Assembly (NCBI GenBank): GCA_037447655.1
Contig: JBBHKE010002900.1
Location: forward strand, 223,716-287,715
Length of the DNA: 64,000 nucleotides
DNA from: Zygnema cylindricum
Taxonomy: Eukaryota > Streptophyta > Zygnematophyceae > Zygnematales > Zygnemataceae
Direction of reading: 5' to 3'
In this document: piece after piece, positions 43,394 to 56,571 of the stretch
How the letters are laid out: every line of letters begins with the position of its first letter
How positions within the stretch are numbered: the stretch's first letter is position 1
The notes under the pieces: model-generated
The model's database searches: none
Seen by the model: the letters and a program-made list of their open reading frames with translations, nothing else
What the model was told of the DNA's origin: nothing
Position numbers and translations under genes: made by a program

Positions 43394-46300
43394 CTAGATC
43401 CTCCTACTCCTGTATCCCTTCTGAAAAAATAAACATATTCACACCTTCGGGGCACACACGGCGCTATACAAGTTACAACAACAAGACAGAAAAATTAACA
43501 CTAAGCCCTAAACAAAACTGGCAACCTGCGACTACGGTCGTCACAAGTCTGTATCGTCTACAAGAGTGTTGACGGAATAGTTACAAATTACAAATTATTA
43601 TTTGTACAAATTATTTTATTTTCACCATGTTAAGAAAGTACGGGATCATGCTTTACCTGCCTTAGAGACACGGCACCATCTAAGACAGAAGAAATGAACT
43701 GTTCTGCATTCTCTAAACTGAAATCCCCAGTATGTACCGCGAACTTCTTCCTCTTAGGTTTAAACGCAAGTAAAACTACTTCTGACTTTGACTGTACTTG
43801 CACTCCCGGAAAAGCTCCCAAGAAAGATTTATGCTTAGATAGGTCCACTATGCTGTAAGAAATTACAGAAGTACCTCCAGGCCCTCTCCTGAGAAGAGAC
43901 TTCTGAGAAACCTGCAAAAATCCAATCAGCCGGCAATCAGTAATTTTATTGGAGTTCATAATATTGTCACTCTACCCATAATAATAGAACATTCATACAA
44001 TCCTCTACAACCGTCTCTAGTTTTCACCGCTAAAAAGAATCGAAATGCGTCAAACAAGCGAAAAACTATCTTCATATTCCATGTAATAAAAAAGAGGAAA
44101 AGAGGAAAAGTCCCACTATCAAGCTGTGAGACATGACCTTTTGGCTCTCACCTCATGCAACACCTTTGATGGTGTATCTGCTGCTTTCATATTTGGCACA
44201 GCAGCAATGATACAGAGAGGAGTGTCTGAACCACAAAGTTGATCTTGGGTCGACTTTGTTAATAAACGCACACCTCCGGATTCTATGGATGTACTCTTCT
44301 GCTCCAAAGCCTCGAGCCATTTGTACAATGACTCTAGAGTTGTTTTGTCTCTGAAGTCCATCGCCTCTCCACTAGGCAGAATGCCCACCACCATTGGTGT
44401 TTCGGACACTCCAAACTTCTTAGCTATTGGGTCATCTGAAGGTTTGCCGGTAACCTGCAATCATTATCGAGATTCACTTAAATCCGAAACATATTTTCCT
44501 ATTTACTATCAAAATGACTCATCATATCGAGCCTGCAGTACTGCATTGTACTTGCATTATGCAGGACTGGAACTACAAAGCAATTGCTCTTCTTCAAAAA
44601 CTTGCTTGGAAAGACCCATGGTAATTTAGAACAGAAGTAGTAATTTAGTGATTCCTTGAGCTAAGAAGATTGCTGTCTGAATTTTATGCATCATCCTGTC
44701 GTGACTAAATTATGGTTTTTTGCATCCTCACTATTCAAATGAATCAAAGATTAATATTGCCTTTCCATATAAATTAGTTAACAGAGATGAATCAATAAGT
44801 AAAGCAAAATCCGACCTTCCCTATAACCGAGTTAAAAAGTCCTGAAACATTTTTTTTGCCTTGTCTGTCTCAAGTCATCCACAAATAAGGATTCAGATCG
44901 CCTTTATTATTGGATCAAATTTACGTATTGTTACACTGATTATTTTCATTGATGCACTCGTTAAACCTTCACTGATTAATACCAGTTCTTAACAACTGCA
45001 TGACTTGCACTAAATGACAAAACAAACAGGACACACAGAGTACAGTCACTATCCCAGTTAACATAATTCCAAAATGTGTGACGACAACAACAAACAAAAG
45101 TCCGCATACAAAAAAAGGTCGCCAGGGTTAATACAAAATGACAAAATGCATCCATCATTCATCATGCGTACCATGTTTCAAGCATCCACCTAAACTCAAA
45201 ATGAATTACTGCGACTTCATTTAGCCACCTCATTTTTACTAAAAAAAAAATCATACCTGCACCTCAAAAAGCTTTACTCGTTGGTGGAATGCCGTACTCA
45301 CAGACCGCCAAACAGCCGGAGTGACATCCTTGTTAGTAAAGAGAATGGCACGGGGTAGTTCAGATGCCTTAGCGAAAGGTTTTTCAAAGGAGGATGGATC
45401 CAATTTTGTTGAATGGTTAGGCAGTTGTGCCTGACACCAGCTAAGCAATGAAGATTTTGACAGGCGACCCTTATAGGGAAGGGGCTTCGCTTTAGCTGCC
45501 AGGCCCGATGGAAACAAAGAGGCGGAAACCTTTCCATTACCATACTTCGCACACAATTTTTGCTCCTCTTGGCATGTCACAACTCCCACCTGCTCAATCA
45601 AATAAATTTGGACTCTGTTAACATAGTCAATCACTGACAGACATGAAAAAAAAAAATCATAAAAAATTATGAAATAACTCAATAAGACTCCTTTCTACGT
45701 TAGAGACTGATGGCCAACTGGAAAAAACAATGTTCCTAACAGATTTCAGGTAGATTTCACTTTGGTAGAAACCCGAGATATCTCTCTTCCACAAGGTTTC
45801 AGATCTCTAAGGTTTCCACTCCCTTTATGTTGTAACCAATTGCAGCATATAACACATAATTCGAATGTGTAAAAATAAACTGAAAAAGCACATGCAATAT
45901 GCCCGTATTATAGTCGTCTTATACTCAGAGCCATACAATACGCCTTTAGTAAGGGGTTACCACATATACCATTTCCAATGTTTTCGCACATTTAAACTGT
46001 GATAGAAAACTACCTTCAGAAGGCCTTTCAGCTCTTTCATGGCTTGCTCGACCTCAGATTTGGCCATAGAAGCTTCAGAGGGCGTCAGATCCGCAAAAAT
46101 AACTAACCACGGTTCAACCGCATGTAACACATTTTCAGTAAAGCTCGAATGACTTAGTTTCTCAAGCCCCTTCAAACCACTCCATCCATCAGCTTGGCCT
46201 CCTTGACGTCCAGATTTCGTCTCCTGATTACCACCAAATGCACTGAATATGTTTTGGAAAATACCTTCACTTCCATCACTCCCCCCACCTTGACCAAAAT

Positions 46301-47611
46301 TGAACTGAAATTGCCTACTCCCACCACCTCCACCGAATATGTCCTGAAATGGTATGCCTCCTCCTCCTCCTCCTCCTCCACTTGAATGGAAAGAGAAATG
46401 TTGGCCTCCACCAAAACCACCCCCAGGTCCAGCAGAAGGGCCTCCTCCTCCTCCACTTCCAAAGCCTTTCATGCCCTCCTCTCCGTACATATCATACTGC
46501 CTCCGCTTTTCTTCATCCGAAAGAACATCATATGCTGCAACCATACCATAGCCATAAATACACAAACGGTGTAAAAAAATAAAAAAACAAAAGAAACATA
46601 TTTTATCGCTTCCGAGATTGAGGAAACATCTTACACCGCTCATCACTATTAGTGTAGGAGGAAATTAATAGTATAAAAGCAGAATTACTGTCACTAATAC
46701 TTAATTAAGTTTAAGGTAACGTGGGCGGTTCAAGTCAACTTCTCGGCCTAAAATAGTCGCAACCAAATTAGTGTTATCAACATCAAAAGCGATAGATACA
46801 ACATGCAACTTTAAAAATTAACATTTCCATTTGACACCAAAAATTGTAATAGTAGCTGGATATCTATAGATCGATTTTCCTGTAATTCATTAGGGCTTTA
46901 AAGTCAGAAATGTTAAGCCAATCGTCTGAATATTTATTTCACTATAATTTTTTCAGGGGGAAAAAAAAAGTGTGACCATTACTGCGACAAAAGTTAAAAA
47001 TTGAAGACAAATTCCGGAAAACAATCAAACTATGAATGAAACCGTTAAAATTCATTAAGCCACAAACTACTAATTCAATTCTTGAAAAAAGTTATGAAGC
47101 AATAAAATCAGCTGGAAAATGAAATCAATACTATAAACAACAGAGCTGGAAAAAAAAAGCATTAAAAAAAAAAGGCTCACATACATCTTCAGCTGAAAAC
47201 TTCCTCACAGCAAAAGGAAAGCGACACGAAAAAGGAAAATTCCACCTAATTATTGCCTTTTATCATCCATATATTGACTTTCTTATCCGAATGTTAGACA
47301 ATTATGTTTTTTAAGTGCAAAAGAAACTAAAATTGAAGTGTTGGTCAAGAGTAATAGTTACCGTTTAAAATTTCTTGGAACTTAGCTTCTGCGCTCTTCG
47401 ACGGATTTTTATCAGGATGGTACTTCAAGGACTGCCTGTATCAAAAATTTAACAATTCTCATAAGAAAAGTTGAAAGAACAAATATCTCGTGCGAAATTT
47501 CATTCTTTTATGAAACGAGAAATGAATAAACTGCCATTTAACTTGAAAAAACTTACCTATGAAAAGCTTTCTTTATGTCCCGTTCACTTGCATTTTTATC
47601 AACACCTAACA
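43394..47611 (-). CDS. ER J-domain / thioredoxin-like protein, ERdj3A (TMS1) type
   Basis: Exons on minus: 47557-47611 (VLGVDKNASERDIKKAFHR), 47362-47435 (QSLKYHPDKNPSKSAEAKF), 46014-46534, 45257-45589, 44152-44454, 43657-43911, and a possible 8-codon last exon 43394-43420. Phases match throughout. The J domain includes the HPD triad in YHPDK and ends AYDVLSDEEKRRQYDMYGEEG. A Gly/Phe-rich region with long Gly runs follows, then two or three thioredoxin-like folds without a CXXC that I can see, ending in VSQKSLLRRG and LLAFKPKRKKFAVHTGDF. This architecture and order match plant ERdj3A/TMS1, an ER-lumen J-protein that stimulates BiP and supports pollen-tube thermotolerance in Arabidopsis. The first exon, with signal peptide and the start of the J domain, was not found to the right. 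Confidence 0.88.
46634..46796. mobile_element. Possible diverged MITE in the J-protein intron
   Basis: The left end TA-CACCGCTCATCACTATTAGTG resembles the Tc1/mariner-like MITE ends elsewhere in the window. The right end (ATTAGTGTTATCAACATCAAAAGCGATAGATACA) is only weakly complementary. The boundary is tentative. Confidence 0.4.
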
Positions 47612-49753
47612 CTACGTCTTACCTTTGAAATTATAAAAACAAAAAATCAACTGCTGCGTATTGAAGGTGTTCAATTATTCGGAGAAATGTGTGTGATTAA
47701 TTTTGGATCGCAGGTACTTTTTTGCAGTATACTGTTAATCGTGCGAACGAGATGAAGCGATTTTATTCATAAAAGTATATTGACACATGCTGAAAGAATT
47801 CATTTCCTTTAATTTTTTGGATTTAGTGTGTACTACATTTTGAATGTCTGTGATCACAAACATGTCTCTCCTTGGTATACAAAAGTTACTGTTTTTTTCT
47901 TTGTGAGTGAAATCCTTGTGTTTGGTGTAGACAGTATCGGAAATCCACACTATTTTCGGTAGGCGCTAGACTTCCTTAGAATTTCGAATAGGTTGCCAGG
48001 GAGTTGTGTGGATGGCCATTTTGTTATTGGCACACCACAGCCAGATTAAATCGACGACGTATTGACATCCTTTCTTAGATCAACTAATGAGGCGATTTCA
48101 GTAAAGTGCTGAAGTTTATGATCGCCTTCATTTTCCCCTCTCACTCCCTCCCTCTCCCTCTCCCTCTCTCCCTCTCTCCCTCTCTCACCCTATATGTATC
48201 AATATCGCGACCTTGAAACTTCGATATTTATCGATCTTGCCAACAAATATCGATAATTCGTACATGCCGACAGTCGACCAATAGCCGAACAGTGATCCCG
48301 ACGGAAATCATATCTCGCCAAATATTCACCGACCTCTCGATTGGCCTGAAATTCTGCGCACATAATCTGAAAAATTGGAAGCAAGGTACGAAGGCAAACA
48401 TTCGTACAGATTTATTACGGTACGGCACAGCGGAGCTAGCCGTACTGATAAATATTTTTTAGCCTCGACGGCGTAGAAAAAAAATCGTTTGAAGCGTACG
48501 GAATTACCGAAGACGGAAATATTAGTACAGATAGTGACGCTATCGCGATATTTGGATAAAAATAGTATAATACCACGACTATTGGCGATACGGTATATTG
48601 TTACCTTGTATCAAAATCGGCAAAACCTACTGCAAAGACCGTAGTTAATCACTAATTAGTAGTGTTGGGTATCGGGTAGTTTCATATCGCGATAATTTCG
48701 ATATTCGATATATCGAATATCGATCGAGCAGATTCTTCGATATATCGTACCGGGACCAACATAAATTATCGCGATATATATCGCAAATGTTCAAGCGTCG
48801 AACGTGTAAACATAGACTATATGCACTATTAAATTAGCGTTAGTTAGGTCCCCATGTGCAAAAGTAAGGGTTTTTTTCTGTCCTTTTGCTGTAAAACTTA
48901 GCGCCGTACTGCCTAAGTTGCAACCGTACGAAGGAATCGCAAATTTGTAGAGTACAATTTGTGTCATCCTTAAACTTAGGATGTACGAAAATTTGTCGTC
49001 TTGTGCTTTTCGACCCACTTCTACGACAAAAAACGTCATCTTCGAACCTTTGTTTAAAACACATGCGCGATGTGATTTAAAATTAGGTTTTTTCGATTGA
49101 CAAATAGGAACATTTTTTCGCACGTGCCATAAATTTCGAAAAAAATCCTACGATTTCCAAGGACAAAGAAAAGTACAAATTTCGCTATGTTCTGTCCGTT
49201 TTCGTTATAATAAGAAAAAAAGAATTACCCAGTTTGTTTGGTTTTGTCCGTTTTCGTCCAGTACGGATTTTTTATTTGCAGGGGTCTTCAAATTCCGATG
49301 CCATTTCACCTCGAGCGGACAGACGACGTGAAGGGCAAAACGCATCTTCTTCAACCGTGAAACTGCGAGGTTGGAATGCGCTACGTCTACAATGTCAGGG
49401 TAAGACATGCGACGTCACAAAGCAGTTCCAACAAATAACGTGCGACCACAGTTTGTAGACATTGACAACCGTCACAGGTATTGTCGACGTATACAATCGT
49501 CACAAGCGTAAGTTGCGATTTCGTCCTTACAAACATAGGGACACTTGAAAACCGGGTCCGACGGATCCGGGCTAAAATACAAAGTAAGTTCGCTAAGTTA
49601 CAAGTACATGGGGACATACCCTTACTCTAATTTCGATTGTTTTTATAAAGTGCAATTTACATAATGTGTTATTCCGTACTAAAACTGCTCCTAACTTCAT
49701 ACGGTCATACAAAATAAGTGTCAGTTAAAAGGTGTCGACAGGGGAAATTGAGT
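47612..49753. other. Gap between the J-protein gene and gypsy element
   Basis: The missing first exon of the J-protein gene should lie here or further right. I could not identify a signal peptide exon. It contains a CT microsatellite (about 48,137-48,187) and a half-element of the hAT-like MITE at 48,660. No other gene is supported. Confidence 0.45.
48660..48790. mobile_element. One end of the hAT-like MITE family
   Basis: The first ~130 bp match the left end of the element at 37,686 almost base for base (TAGTGTTGGGTATCGGGTAG..., then the ATATCG palindromes). No matching right end follows, so this is a truncated copy. Confidence 0.75.
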
Positions 49754-49758
49754 GCGTC

Positions 49759-50727
49759 TGTAACAGGATCTCCTACCTCTCAGAAAATCCCATTACTACA
49801 AACAATTCCAACCACACATTCCACCATTGGAAAACACACATCCACATATGACAACATTCACATAAGGATAAACTTTAAGTTAGAAGAAGCTTCTGTCCAC
49901 ATAACATTAGCTTGGTCTCTTGCCCTCGTGGCTCAACCCTTCTTATTAAAGTGTTTTCCACTACTCTCCACTCTTAATAATTCTATCTCTTAACTACTAA
50001 AACACTATTTAGTTAGTAAGAGATTTCAATGCAAAATGCCTTTTCTCCAATTTGGTATTAATCGCTCAGGACCAAGATCAGCCGGAATTTCCACAAACTT
50101 TTCCCAAAGGAAAAGATGTCTACTCTCCTCTTACACTTCTCCATTTATCCATCATCGCCCTGGACTCGCCAGGCCAGAGTCAAAGCTCCGTTTGAACAGG
50201 CTTTTACCTGGGCCAATCATTGATCAGCAAGGACTCGGACTGACCAATGCAAAAACGTGCGAAATCTCTTACTAACTACTTAGCACTTTATTAACCAATC
50301 AAACGCTACGTTTCACTACGTAACATTTACGTGCAAAAGCGCGCGCCAAACGAAACGCGACTTCGCACGATCATGCGTCACAAATTTCGCACGTGAAACT
50401 TCCTACGAAATTCCCTTAAGTGAAAGTGACGTTTCGTACTAAAAATTGTACGAAACGAAGTACCATGCATACTGAACGTTTCATTAGAACTTTATGAAAC
50501 GTTCACGCGAAATTTCGGTACTAATTTTGACCCTTAACCCGTTTCAATGATACCCACCTGTTATTTAGACCCCACACTGCCACCTAAGTGCACCCATAGC
50601 TATAACTTTTGAAATATAACTCCAAATCGCGTGATTCTTTCGCGAACGTCTACCAAATTTAATAATCTATAATCATAACTCCTAAATACCCTTTTATAAA
50701 TTAGTTCGATCCGCTATTACTGTTACA
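49759..50727 (-). repeat. Gypsy 3' LTR
   Basis: 969 bp, TGTAACA...TGTTACA. It is nearly identical to 56572-57541, with about ten differences by eye. It contains the motif set ACGAAACG/CGTTTCGT and a run of short inverted words (TTCACGCGAAATTTCG). Confidence 0.95.
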
Positions 50728-50776
50728 TCATCCCCTCCTTATTTTTAACTGCCCTCAGTTAAAACATTTTTAATTC

Positions 50777-53700
50777 TCAAGACGGGACCTCTATATTATT
50801 GTCTCTCCAATACCTCTGTAAAAATTCAGAATTTTTATCCTCTAGAGTCAACTCATCCTCAGGCCTCCCTAGATAATGCACTTGCCAGAATATAGTATCT
50901 CCGACCTTGAACCGTTGACCAACCCAATCTATTACCCATCTGTGTACTTCAGGTTCTATAATTACTGAGGGATCCAATTCCAATTCTCCTTCGGTTGGTC
51001 GAAGATTCGCTGGTTTCAATTGGCTAATGTGTATCACTGGATGAATTTTTGTTGACGCCGGAAAGTGCAATTTGGCAGCAACTGACGATATCATCTCGAT
51101 TACAGTAAATGGTCCAATGAACTTAGGAGCAAATTTCCCCGTAGGATCCGATTGTCCGTCGATCTTGCACCTGTAATGAGTTGTAGAAAGCCAAACCTTG
51201 TCACCTGTGCGTAACACCCAATCACCCCGTTTGCGGTTAGCATTTAATTCTTGCCTCCTTTGTGCCTCTACTAATGCATCACGGACAGTTCTCCAAACTG
51301 TTTGAATATATTCCCAAAATTCCGTTCCTGAACCCCTATTCTCTTGTGTGATCCCTGTTATTAAGTCTAATGCTTCTCTCGGTTGGTATCCGTATGCAAC
51401 TTCAAATGGTGAGAATCCTGTACTAGCATGTTTACATGAATTGTATGCAAATTCCATTAATGGCAGTTTGGATTCCCATGTGTTTTGAACTCCACTGCAA
51501 ATAGTCCTAAGCATTTCTTCCAGTGTACGATTCATCCTTTCTGTTTGTCCATCTGTCTGAGGATGGTAAGAGGTACTCATTTTTAATTCAGTACCTAAAT
51601 TTTGCTGCAATTCTTTCCAAAATGCAGATGTAAATTTAGAATCCCTATCACTGACTATAGACAGGGGAACTCCATGATGTCTGACCACATTGTCAAAATA
51701 TAACTTTGAAATATCTACAACTGAATGAGTAGTTTTGCAAGGGATAAATATTGCCATTTTACTGAACCTATCGACTACGACCATGATACTGTCATTCCTT
51801 TTAGATGTAGCAGGCAACCTAACAATAAAATCCATACTGACAGATTCCCACGGTCTTTCGGGAATATCCAAAGGTTTTAAGAGACCTTTAGGTTTTTGGG
51901 TACTAGGTTTACTCTGTTGGCAAGGGACACAACTTTCTACGTGTTTTGACACCTCTTTTGCCATCCCAGGCCAAAACAATCTACTTTGCAACCGACTAAG
52001 GGTTTTATCTCGACCTAGATGTCCTAAATGCTCATGAGCTTCCCGTAAAATTTGTTTTCTTAAGTCTCCGACTTCAGGAATGCATAATCTATCCCCAATT
52101 TGCAAATACAGTAAACCAGCCTCTAGTCTAAAGTTTTTGACATGCCTCTCATTCAATGGGTCAGAATTTCCTCCCGAAATATTTTTGCAAATCACAGCAA
52201 AATAAGGATCTTTATCATAACCATTTCTAACAGTATCTAAAAACAATTCATCCTGAACCATAACACTTATTTCAAAACATCTACTTAAAGGATCTGCAAC
52301 TACATTTGTCTTCCCAGGAATATGTTTGACATTAAATTTGAAATATGCTAATTTTTGCATCCACCTAACCTGTCTGCCAGTCATAATCTGTGCATCACTT
52401 AATCTCTGCAAATAAGAAAGGGCTTTATTATCACAGTGAACTGTAAATTCTTTATTATGCAAATAACATCGCCATTTCACCAATGCATGTACAATTGCAA
52501 GTAATTCTTTTTCTTGTGCTGTATAGTTCTTTTCAGCATCATTGAATTTTCTGGACTCAAAAGCAATAGGATGAAAGTGTTTGCCGACTTTTTGACTTAT
52601 GACTGCACCTAGACCTTTGTCAGATGCATCTGTAGTAATCAGAACTTCAAATTCCCCAGCAGGGTCAGGATACACCAGTGTAGGAGCAGAGGTCAACTTC
52701 CCTTTTAGTTCCTCGAATGCTCTCTCTTGATCAGCTCCCCACGCAAACGTCTCCTTTTCCCGAAGCAAATCCGTCAAAGGTGCAGCGATCATACTGAAGT
52801 TCTTTATAAATTTCCTGTAGTAAGTGGCCAATCCCAAAAATGATCTAACTTCCGTGACATTAGTAGGTTGCTTCCAACTTTGGATTGCAGTGATTTTGGA
52901 TGGATCTGTTTTAACACCTTCCCCACTAACTATATGTCCCAAAAATAATTGTTCACTTTTAAGAAAGCTGGATTTTGACAATTTTCCGTATAATTTTCTT
53001 TCTTTTAACCTTTCTAACACTTTTCTTAAATGAATTACATGTTGTTCTCTAGATTCACTGTAAATTAGAATATCATCAATAAACACCTGAACAAACTCAT
53101 CTATGTAATCAGAAAAAGTTTGGTTCATTAATCTTTGGTAAGTAGGCGGTGCATTCGTTAAGCCGAATGGCATTACTATCCATTCAAAATGACCCACCCT
53201 AGTCCTGAAAGCAGTTTTATCAACATCCTCAATTCTGATTGGCACCTGATTAAAGCCACTACGCAGGTCAATCAATGAAAATACTTTAGCACCTTTTAAA
53301 CGATCTATCAAATCAGAAATTAAAGGTAACGGATACTTATCCTTCACCGTAATCTTGTTCAGACTACGATAATCGACACACATTCTCAACGTTCCGTCCT
53401 TTTTTTTGACAAAGAGAACTGGTGCTCCATACGGTGATTTGCTGGGCTGAATATGTCCTTTCTCTAAGAGTTCTTTGATCTGTTTCTTTAACTCCTCTTG
53501 CTCAAAGAAACTGTGCTTATAAATTCCTGTGACAGGAGGATTACATCCAGGTTCAAGGTTAATAACATGTTCTACATCTCGGGAAGGTGGCCTTCCTGAG
53601 GGTAAATCATTAGGAAAAACATCTTGAAATTCAAAAATCAAATCTTTAACAGCAACATCAGATGTATTAATGTCAGTTACAAAATCATATTTTAGTTTTT

Positions 53701-54463
53701 CAAAAGTTTTAGTGGTGTCTGATTTAGGGATGACATCAATGTTATTGTTTTCTCCCCCTCTTTCATCAGTAACTGCCTCAGTTACTAACAACAAGAAAGC
53801 ATGATTTGTTTTATCTTTTAAGTGCTTTTTAAATTGTTTAGCAGATATTAAACCTTCCACTCCTAATCTGGTTATATTGTTTATATGATTCCTATGCAAT
53901 TTCTTAGGAGATAATGCTTGCAAAACCTTCCAACCGTTTTCAGACTTCACTTTTAAGGTGTTAATTTCCCAATTAATTTGAGGATTATGTTCTGTTAACC
54001 AAGGCTTTCCCAGAATTAGTTCCTCACTTCCTAAATTCATTATTTCACACACAACTTTCATTTTATGACCCTGAATATCCACTTCAATTGTGTCAGTTTG
54101 TAAGTCTAATGTGGACTTATTACCATTTGCCACTTGAACATGTAAAGGTTTTTCCCTTATGACAGTAGGAATTTTATTTTCCTCTACAAACTTATGTGAA
54201 ATAAAATTATGTGTGGCACCTGAATCAACCATTACTTTCAACGGTTTTCCTTCCACTAGTGACTCGAATCTAATCAAACTGTGTCTGGTGTCATCATTAC
54301 TTAACTGTCCTAACATAGGTCTGTTGTTGAGAATTTCATCAGAAGGATTCTTTAAACTATGCAGTGTAGTTAGAATCATAATAAATTCAGCTATCCTAAC
54401 TTTTCCATTCATTAATTTGCCCTCCAAAGTTAACTCTTTAACTTTTGGATCTGGTTGACTCAA
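50777..54463 (-). CDS. pol: Gypsy Pol polyprotein (PR-RT-RH-INT-chromodomain)
   Basis: 1,228 codons without a stop. The aspartic protease has [10 protein letters not shown] at residues 80-89. Reverse transcriptase covers about residues 345-510 with [13 protein letters not shown] and FIDDIL (461-466). RNase H has [12 protein letters not shown] near 610-621. Integrase has the H-H-C-C zinc module (residues ~810-849, ending CVPCQQ) and catalytic D878, D939 and E975 ([18 protein letters not shown]). The last ~55 residues ([10 protein letters not shown]...[15 protein letters not shown]) have the shape of a chromodomain, which puts it in the chromoviruses. The frame opens with TTG in this reading, and a true start may not exist. 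Pol lies in a different frame from gag, just after the gag stop, so frameshift or reinitiation is likely. All expected catalytic residues are present. Confidence 0.94.
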   Translation of the reverse strand: MSQPDPKVKELTLEGKLMNGKVRIAEFIMILTTLHSLKNPSDEILNNRPMLGQLSNDDTRHSLIRFESLVEGKPLKVMVDSGATHNFISHKFVEENKIPTVIREKPLHVQVANGNKSTLDLQTDTIEVDIQGHKMKVVCEIMNLGSEELILGKPWLTEHNPQINWEINTLKVKSENGWKVLQALSPKKLHRNHINNITRLGVEGLISAKQFKKHLKDKTNHAFLLLVTEAVTDERGGENNNIDVIPKSDTTKTFEKLKYDFVTDINTSDVAVKDLIFEFQDVFPNDLPSGRPPSRDVEHVINLEPGCNPPVTGIYKHSFFEQEELKKQIKELLEKGHIQPSKSPYGAPVLFVKKKDGTLRMCVDYRSLNKITVKDKYPLPLISDLIDRLKGAKVFSLIDLRSGFNQVPIRIEDVDKTAFRTRVGHFEWIVMPFGLTNAPPTYQRLMNQTFSDYIDEFVQVFIDDILIYSESREQHVIHLRKVLERLKERKLYGKLSKSSFLKSEQLFLGHIVSGEGVKTDPSKITAIQSWKQPTNVTEVRSFLGLATYYRKFIKNFSMIAAPLTDLLREKETFAWGADQERAFEELKGKLTSAPTLVYPDPAGEFEVLITTDASDKGLGAVISQKVGKHFHPIAFESRKFNDAEKNYTAQEKELLAIVHALVKWRCYLHNKEFTVHCDNKALSYLQRLSDAQIMTGRQVRWMQKLAYFKFNVKHIPGKTNVVADPLSRCFEISVMVQDELFLDTVRNGYDKDPYFAVICKNISGGNSDPLNERHVKNFRLEAGLLYLQIGDRLCIPEVGDLRKQILREAHEHLGHLGRDKTLSRLQSRLFWPGMAKEVSKHVESCVPCQQSKPSTQKPKGLLKPLDIPERPWESVSMDFIVRLPATSKRNDSIMVVVDRFSKMAIFIPCKTTHSVVDISKLYFDNVVRHHGVPLSIVSDRDSKFTSAFWKELQQNLGTELKMSTSYHPQTDGQTERMNRTLEEMLRTICSGVQNTWESKLPLMEFAYNSCKHASTGFSPFEVAYGYQPREALDLITGITQENRGSGTEFWEYIQTVWRTVRDALVEAQRRQELNANRKRGDWVLRTGDKVWLSTTHYRCKIDGQSDPTGKFAPKFIGPFTVIEMISSVAAKLHFPASTKIHPVIHISQLKPANLRPTEGELELDPSVIIEPEVHRWVIDWVGQRFKVGDTIFWQVHYLGRPEDELTLEDKNSEFLQRYWRDNNIEVPS

Positions 54464-54518
54464 CTGAGGACTTTCAGTCAGTCCTTTCCGTTTCCCACTT
54501 CTTGGGCTTCCTGCTCAG

Positions 54519-55799
54519 CTAGGTATAACGCAATATCCTCTTGGAGCCTTCATTTACTTCGGCTATTTTTAGAGAACCTTTATCTGTACAGTCTTTAGCG
54601 TAATGATCTGGACCTCCACATTTGAAACAAGTGACTTTCTTTTTGGGTTTTATGCACTCTCTACTAAAATGTCCCTCCTCTCCACAGTTATAACAGTTAA
54701 TCTTTTTCAGTTGTGCACACTCAAATGCCCTATGACCCTTTTTCTGACAAATAGTGCATGTGGGGATGGTAAGGTTAGACTTCTGGGCATTAATGTTTGG
54801 TTTAGGACTTTTAATGTACCCCCCTCTATTGTTAAATTTATTTCCTGCATTAACACTATGTCCACCCCTTTGATTTCCCCTGAAGATATTTTGCCTATTC
54901 ACCAGACCAGCATTCAGACCCTCTTCAACAAATTCCTCATCATCCCACTGTGATACTTCATTTAAATTACCCCTTACTGATCGTGTTTCCCGATTATACC
55001 CCAACTGATCCTCTAATTCCAATGACTTATCTTGTAATTCTTTCAAATTATTAAAATTTTGATGTTTTAGCTCTGATTTCAGTACAGGATTCAAATAGTT
55101 CAAGAAATGCAATTTAGCCATTTCATCAGTCAAACCTATGACATGAATACTAGATGAGTCAAATTCTACAATATAATCCTTCACAGATCCAGTCTGCTTA
55201 CAATTCAACCACTTTTCTTCCATTCTGGATTTAAAAGTGACAGACAAGAAACGCGATTTGATCGCGGTTTTAAAAGTTTCCCAATCAGCATTATCAGGAA
55301 TCAATTTAGACCTTCTCTGAGTATAATACCAAATTTGAGCATCGCCTTTCAGACAGCTAACTGCAAAAGAAGTATAATCATCGCGATCACAATTCCTAGA
55401 TTCCAAATAATACTCCATATGAAAAATCCAAGCATCCAACTCATCAATCTTCTTACCATCAAACGATGGTGCCTCACTAATAGACAATTTCAGATCCCTT
55501 ATCTTCTTAGGTCTATCATGATCATCCTCCCTAAAATTGGCATTTCTTTTACTACTTTCACCCTTTTGGTCATTAACATCATTCTTTGCCTGAATTAAAT
55601 TAATGAGCTCATCCAATTTCTCATTTGAAACATTCCCATTTTCTTTAACAACTTTCAATTCACTTTTCAATTCGCAAATTTGTTCATCCACAGCAGCAGA
55701 ATGATTATTAAATTTTTTTACCAATTTTACAGTTCGTTTCTTCAACACATTCAAAGCATTCTCCATTTCACGTTTCCATGCAGAATTTGCCATTATCAC
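54519..55799 (-). CDS. gag: Gypsy Gag with three CCHC zinc knuckles
   Basis: 426 codons from an ATG. The N-terminal third is Lys/Glu-rich and probably coiled coil. The middle is the retrotransposon gag capsid region (WIFHMEYYLESRNCD, DAQIWYYTQRRSKLI). Near the C-terminus are three knuckles in a row: CTICQKKGHRAFEC, CYNCGEEGHFSREC and CFKCGGPDHYAKDC. Three knuckles is more than the one usual in plant chromovirus Gag. The stop lies about 55 bp before the first listed pol codon. Confidence 0.93.
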   Translation of the reverse strand: MIMANSAWKREMENALNVLKKRTVKLVKKFNNHSAAVDEQICELKSELKVVKENGNVSNEKLDELINLIQAKNDVNDQKGESSKRNANFREDDHDRPKKIRDLKLSISEAPSFDGKKIDELDAWIFHMEYYLESRNCDRDDYTSFAVSCLKGDAQIWYYTQRRSKLIPDNADWETFKTAIKSRFLSVTFKSRMEEKWLNCKQTGSVKDYIVEFDSSSIHVIGLTDEMAKLHFLNYLNPVLKSELKHQNFNNLKELQDKSLELEDQLGYNRETRSVRGNLNEVSQWDDEEFVEEGLNAGLVNRQNIFRGNQRGGHSVNAGNKFNNRGGYIKSPKPNINAQKSNLTIPTCTICQKKGHRAFECAQLKKINCYNCGEEGHFSRECIKPKKKVTCFKCGGPDHYAKDCTDKGSLKIAEVNEGSKRILRYT

Positions 55800-56571
55800 A
55801 CAATTAAATCAAGCAAAAGGAAAGATAGAGTATAATTTCCCAAAGAAATTTGCTGCAGAATTGAAGTCCTTAGATTGCTCCAATCCAAAACTTCTTCTCC
55901 TTAACAAATCCTTTGAAAAGATCAAGATCTGAGAAATTAAAAAGACATTGACAATAAGTTAGTACAAATTCAAATTTTCAATTTCCCAACATTGAAACAT
56001 AAATGTAAGAATTTCCCCACCAATTTTGCAATAGCAAAAATTGAAAGCTCTCAAAAGTAAGATTTAACCATAAATTTTGCAACAGCAAAACTGAAATCAA
56101 TCAAGGTAACAATTTAGGGTTTGAAAAGTTTTGAGTCATTTCTGGACTCCTTTGCTCTTGAAGAAGTAAAGTACTCCACTTTCCTTCTCCTCCATTAGCA
56201 AATTCCCATTTCCCACTACATCAGGATCTTTTGTTCTATAATCCTCACATCCTCACCCTTCATGGCTTCAAGCCCTCCCTCTACACATGAATCATTGCTA
56301 GGAGAAGGCAAGTTTGTTTGGCCTCTAGGTAATTGGAGTGAGCTTCGGCGGTGGCTACACTGCCCACCCCGCCTTAGTCCTTAGGACCTGAGCACGCCCC
56401 ACATCTAACCAGCGGCCGCTGGCAGTGTGATCACTCAGTTTCCCTCCAATCCCCTACCACTTCACATTGTGGTTCTACCGACACAGGTTAGAGCACCCTC
56501 ACCGGTCACGGCAATCGATTTTCGGGTGAGCAAACTTCTCCTTGGTTTCTAACCAAAGCTTTGATACCATA
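55800..56571 (-). other. Gypsy 5' leader
   Basis: An untranslated leader of about 770 bp between the 5' LTR and gag. It holds the primer binding site at 56558-56569. It also has a GC-rich block near 56,340-56,520 that differs in composition from the rest of the element and may contain the packaging signal; that role is inference. Confidence 0.6.

Noticed and set aside
46172-46582. Several overlapping frames on both strands around the glycine-rich region
   Set aside because: They are shadows of the Gly/Phe-rich exon of the J-protein gene.
50036-50275. 79-codon plus-strand frame present in both gypsy LTRs (also 56,850)
   Set aside because: It is antisense to the LTR, repeated only because the LTR is, and broken in the solo LTR.
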